64,000 nt of DNA from Petrosia ficiformis (Eukaryota > Porifera > Demospongiae > Haplosclerida > Petrosiidae), in contig OX345644.1 in the NCBI GenBank assembly GCA_947044365.1, positions 4,779,077-4,843,076 on the forward strand. The letters are read 5' to 3'. The notes beneath the pieces were generated by a model that worked only from the letters and a program-made list of their open reading frames with translations, had not been told where the DNA came from and did no database searches. Every line of letters starts with the position of its first letter. Within the stretch, counting starts at the first letter, position 1. The position numbers and the translations under genes were made by a program. This document shows, one piece after another, positions 59,719 to 64,000 of the stretch.

Positions 59719-62130
59719 ATGAACTGCAATATATTAAAAGCAGATGGGCCAACGAAACAGCTACTGGACATTCTTGCAGATAATGAACTGTACCAATTGG
59801 TTACAGCAGCAACCAGGGTTAGTCAGGATAGTGAAACGATAATAGATCTTCTGATTACAAATGAACCAGTTAAGTTTGTGGAAGTTGGATGTAGGGATTG
59901 CTGCATCAGTGACCATAAACTGGTATATGGAACACGAAATGTAAGAAATGAAACTCCAAAAAGAAACCATGAAGTAAGTGAGTATCGAGCTTACAACAAA
60001 TGTTGTATTGAGGCCCTGCGGAGGGATCTGGACAGAGTACCATGGCATATCCTTGACATCTTTGATGACATTGAGGACAGTTGGTGTGGGTGGAAGCTGC
60101 TCTTCGACTTAGTCTTAGATGAGCATGCTCCCATAAAGAAATCTAGGAAGAAACGACAGCATGTGCCCTGGATTACAGAGGAAGTTCGAGAGCTGTTCAA
60201 GATAAGAGATCACCTAGGAAAGAAAGCAAGAAAAACCAAAGATGAAGAAGTTTAGATAGAGTACAGGATGGTGAGAAACTATGTAACAGCTGAACTTAGA
60301 AGGAGCAAAAGAGCCTACCTCGAGGGCATAGCCTTGCAGTCCAGAAGGCAGCCGAAGAGAATCTGGAATGAGCTGAACAAGCTAATGGGACAAAACGTAA
60401 AAACGCCAATAAGTCTCCTACGGACAGAACAGGGAGATATAGCTGACAATTCAGGCATAGCAAATGCTCTCAACAACTTCTTTATCAGCAGGATTGAACA
60501 TATGGCCACTGGCATTGATGCTCAAATCAGTGGGGTTTCTCTAACTGTGCATGAAACAACGAATGATGTGATGCCCAAATTTGAGTTTATGCCTGCTGAT
60601 GAGAGTACAGTCCTAGGCCTGCCAAGTAATCTTGATGTTTGCAAAACAACAGGATGTGACAACATACAAGCAAGGTCCCTGAAGTTAACTGCTGAAGCCA
60701 TTGCGCGACCCCTATGTAACCTTATCAATCGGAGTTTAACAACCACACAAATACCATTGGAATGGAAGAGTGCGAATGTCACTCCAGTTCCCAAGAATGG
60801 TGATGAGATGCAAATGGAGAACTATCGACCCATCTCCGTATTGCCAGTTATATCTAAGGTCATGGAACGAATTGTGTTCAACCAACTGTATGATTTCCTT
60901 CAGCAACACTCACTTCTTTCACAACATCAGTCAGGATTTAGGCCTAACCATTCTACCCAGGATGTCCTAATTAAGACAGTAGATGACTGGAGGAAATCTG
61001 TGGACCAAGACTATGTTGTTGGAGCCTTATTTCTAGACCTAAGTAAGGCATTTGACATGATTAATCATGAGCTCCTACTAAAGAAAATGCGGCTGGAATT
61101 TGGAGTGGTAGGAAGAGCAGAGGAATGGTTCCGGATTTATCTGAGTGGAAGACGTCAAAGAGTGTGTGTTGGACAGGCGACTTCACCCTGGATGACACCA
61201 AGATTTGGAGTCCCACAAGGATCTATTCTGGGACCTCTGATGTTCATACTCTTTGTAAATGCCCTCCCAAAGGCTGTGAAACATTGTTCTACAAACATGT
61301 ATGCGGATGATACAACTATATATACTGCTGCTGAAACAACAGAGCAAGCCTTGGAAACACTTAGCATAGATGCTAATTCGACCATGGATTGGTATAGACA
61401 AAATAAGCTTATAGTAAATGTGGAGAAGACACACCTTATGGTGATAGGTAGGAGATTCAGGAAAATGGAAATTAATGAAGCAAAGCTTGTATTACAAGAT
61501 GTAGAACTTCGTCCAGAGCAAACTGTTAGCTACCTAGGCGTCTCCCTAGATGACCAGTTCAAATGGAAGGATCATGTTAAGAAAATCAGAAGTAAATGTT
61601 TCATGGGCCTGGCTAAGCTCAGAAGAGTGTGCAAAGACCTACCCATGGCTGTGAGGAAAAAGCTGTACTGTGCAATGATCCAACCTCATACTGACTATTG
61701 CAGTGTGGTATGGGACCAACTGTCAGTGGAATTGAGGAATAAGGTGGAAGTCATACAGAATGTAGGGATGAGAATCATTCTGGGAGCACCGAGGACAGAA
61801 ACTGGAACTAGTTTGAGACAAAAACTTAAATGGACTACTTTAGCCCAGAGAAGGAAACTTCATGCACTCACAGTAGCACATAAGTGCATTTATGGAGCAA
61901 AACCAAAATACCTTCGTGGCAAGTTTCAACTTATCTCCGAAGCGAGAGAAAGACAAACCAGAGCATCATCCTCTGCCAAAGTTTGCTTGGATAGGCCAAG
62001 AACAGAATGCTATAAGCAGTCGTTTGAATACTCAACCGCAAAACATTGGAATTCTCTCTCGCCACGCATAAGTTCATTGACTGAAACTAAACCATTTCTA
62101 GAAGCATGTAAGAAAGTGCTATACCGTTAG
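59719..62130 (+). pseudogene. LINE ORF2 remnant: partial AP endonuclease plus reverse transcriptase, one in-frame stop
   Basis: Residual ORF2 that nicks target DNA and copies the element RNA by target-primed reverse transcription. The frame starts in the endonuclease, just after the expected GD of the GDxN motif (MNCN is visible), and includes the late SDHKLVY motif with its histidine. A single TAG at 60,253-60,255 interrupts the linker; the reading continues in the same frame to 62,130. Counting from the ATG at 60,268, the reverse transcriptase shows NYRPIS (185), FLDLSKAFD with catalytic D257, GVPQGSILGP (314) and YADD (345-348), then the YLGVSLD thumb motif. The C-terminal tail with AKHWNSLSP is typical of CR1/L2-like elements. 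Truncation and the stop make this copy non-autonomous, but the low decay implies a fairly young insertion. Antisense open frames inside it are shadows. Confidence 0.92.
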
Positions 62131-62360
62131 CCTATACTTGTATTTTGCTTGAGTTTATTTTCTTGTATTGTATTCTATTGTTTTGGTATTGCTTTACTGT
62201 ATAAATAGGGTTTCTTTTCCTTTTACCTTTTGTATACAATATTGTTTTTTCTTTTCCTTTACTTTGTTGTATGGTTGTTCCTTTCTGTATTGTACACGCA
62301 GGGCTTTCCTGAAAATCAGCTATAGAGCTGAGGTTATTTACCCTGTTGAAATAAAGTGTT
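62131..62360 (+). other. LINE 3' UTR with AATAAA
   Basis: T-rich 230 bp after the ORF2 stop, with AATAAA at 62,350-62,355 just before the ATCT tail. An 87-codon open frame across it runs into the satellite and is not a gene. Confidence 0.75.
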
Positions 62361-62380
62361 ATCTATCTATCTATCTATCT
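62361..62380 (+). repeat. (ATCT)5 3' tail of the LINE
   Basis: Five ATCT units directly after AATAAAGTGTT. Tetra- to octanucleotide tails replace poly-A in several CR1/L2-group LINEs. Confidence 0.85.
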
Positions 62381-64000
62381 AAGGTCTACGGTGGACCCAT
62401 GAGAATCAGAGTGTATCATGAGAACTCATGAGAGTCAGGGAGTCTACTGGAGACTCGTGAGACTCAGAGAGAATAATGGTGACTCGTGAGACTCAGAGAG
62501 ACTAATAGGGATTCATGAGACTCAGGCCGAGTGCTGGGGACTCACGAGACTCAGAAAGACTACTGTGGACTCATGAGTCTCCTGAAAATCATAGAGACTC
62601 ATGGGGACTCATGAGACTCAGATATACTAGTGGAGACTCATGAGACTCAGCGAAACTAATTGAGACTCATGAGACTCAGGTAGACTAATGGAGACTCATG
62701 AGACTTGTGGAGACTACTGGGGACTCCTGAGAGTCAGCGAGACTAATGGAGACTCATGAGATTCAGGGAGGCTGCTTGGGACTCAGGAGACTCATTATAC
62801 TGATAAAGATTAAATCGGACTCATGCGACTCAGAGAGACTCATGAGACTCAGAGAGACTACTGTGGACTCATGAGGCTCATGATACTCGTACAGACTCAT
62901 AGGGACTCATGAGACTCAGATATACTAATGGAGACTCAGGAGGCAGACTCCTGGGGACTAATGAGACTCAAAGAGGCTACTGTAGACTCATGAGACTCAG
63001 GGAGACTGCTGGGGACTCAGGAGACTCATTATACTGATAAAGATTAAATCGGACTCATGCGACTCAGAGAGACTCATGAGACTCAAAAAGACTACTGTCA
63101 TCTCATGAGACTCATGAAAGTCATAGAGAGTCATGGAGTCTCATGAGACTCAGGGAGACTGATGGAGACTCATGAGACCCATGAAAATCATAGAGACTCA
63201 CGGGGACTCATGAGATTCAGATATACTAGTGGAAACTCATGAGACTCAGCGAGACTAATTGAGACTCATGAGACTCAGCGAGACTAATGGAGACTCAGGA
63301 GGCAGACTCCTGGGGACTAATGAGACTCAAAGAGGCTACTGTAGACTCATGAGACTCAGGGAGACTGCTGCGGAATCATGAGACCCATGAGAATCATAGA
63401 GACTCGCGGGGACTCATGAGATTCAGATATACTAGTGGAGACTCATGAGACTCAGCGAGACTAATTGAGACTCATGAGACTCAGGTAGTCTAATGGAGAC
63501 TCATGAGACTTAGGGAGACTACTCGATACTCATGAGAATCAGCGAGAATAATGGAGACTCATGAGGCCTTGGGAGACAACTGGGAACTCAAGAGACTCAG
63601 CGAGACTAATGGAGACTCATTAGATTCAGGGAGGCTGCTTGGGACTCATGAGACTCATTATACTGAAGAAGATTAAACGGGAATCATGCCACTCAGAGAG
63701 ACTCATGAGACTCAGGGAGACTACTGGGGACTAATGAGACTCACAGAGACTGCTAGGGACTCATGAGACTCAGTAAGACTACTGTGCAATTCTGAGACTC
63801 ATGAGAATCGTATAGTCTCATGGGGACTCATGAGACTCAGGGAGACTAATAGAGACTCATGAGACTCAGGCAGACTGCTGGGGAATCACGAGACTCAAAG
63901 AGACTGCTTGAGACTCATAAGACTCAGATAGTCTACTGCAGACTCATGAGAATCAGCAAGACTAATGGAGACTCAGGAGGCAGACTCCTGGGGACTAATT
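62381..64000. repeat. 30-bp GACTCATGAG minisatellite, right part
   Basis: The array of 40,743-59,718 resumes directly after the LINE tail and runs off the window end. It has the ATTATACTGATAAAGATTAA marker type at about 62,795, 63,030 and 63,655. Its last 500 bp closely match about 58,300-58,800, including GAGGCCTTGGGAGAC and CTGCAGACTCATGAGAATC. Confidence 0.95.

Larger units (their letters stand above)
59719..62380 (+). mobile_element. 5'-truncated non-LTR retrotransposon (CR1/L2-like)
   Basis: A LINE inserted in the GACTC array. It lacks ORF1 and the start of the endonuclease domain, as expected from incomplete target-primed reverse transcription. It keeps the rest of ORF2, a 230-bp 3' UTR, an AATAAA at 62,350-62,355, and a tail of five ATCT units. 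The left junction lies within or beside CTCATGAACTGC, where element and satellite share CTCATGA, so the exact edge is uncertain. No target-site duplication was recognised. Clade assignment to the CR1/L2 (jockey superfamily) group rests on the reverse transcriptase motifs and on a short 3' microsatellite tail in place of poly-A. Confidence 0.9.

Noticed and set aside
59761..61434. Antisense and alternate-frame open frames inside the LINE
   Set aside because: Shadows of the ORF2 coding frame without their own domain signal.

Overview
The window is eukaryotic and almost certainly metazoan. It carries a complete piggyBac-family DNA transposon and a CR1/L2-like non-LTR retrotransposon, both embedded in several kinds of satellite DNA. 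No rRNA, tRNA or host protein-coding gene could be recognised. The species cannot be named from this sequence. The megasatellite landscape and transposon types fit an invertebrate heterochromatic (subtelomeric or pericentromeric) block, but that is inference.

Layout: (1) 1-7,255 is a tetranucleotide-type array (TCTA, TCCA, CTAC, CTGT variants) organised into a higher-order unit of about 2.5 kb. (2) 7,256-11,485 is AT-rich, non-coding DNA with traces of an old degenerate tandem repeat (about 215/430 bp). (3) 11,486-28,880 is an array of a 418-476 bp satellite. It starts in minus orientation, flips head-to-head at about 12,078, and then runs in plus orientation. It is interrupted at 14,746-17,757 by an unidentified insertion, which is itself interrupted by an intact piggyBac (15,210-17,693, TTAA duplicated). 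Between 18,843 and 25,184 seven monomers form a higher-order repeat of exactly 3,171 bp, present twice. (4) 28,881-31,238 is a 21-bp minisatellite. (5) 31,239-40,742 is a degenerate TCTAGGG/TTTAGGG telomere-like array that changes strand three times. (6) 40,743-59,718 and 62,381-64,000 are a 30-bp GACTCATGAG minisatellite with higher-order structure. It is split by a 5'-truncated LINE (59,719-62,380) whose ORF2 has one in-frame stop.

The only convincing proteins are the piggyBac transposase (minus strand, 579 aa, catalytic aspartates present) and the LINE ORF2 remnant (partial endonuclease plus complete-looking reverse transcriptase). The open frames in the satellites follow from repeat periodicity and are not genes.

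The most interesting candidate is the 450-bp satellite monomer. Nearly every copy has a TATAAAAGG box, a strong splice-donor-like GGGGTGAGTATGT about 70 bp downstream, three small hairpins, and a TTTTT run. This layout resembles a tandem small structured RNA gene (spliced-leader or snRNA-like). It is a hypothesis with no expression data behind it.
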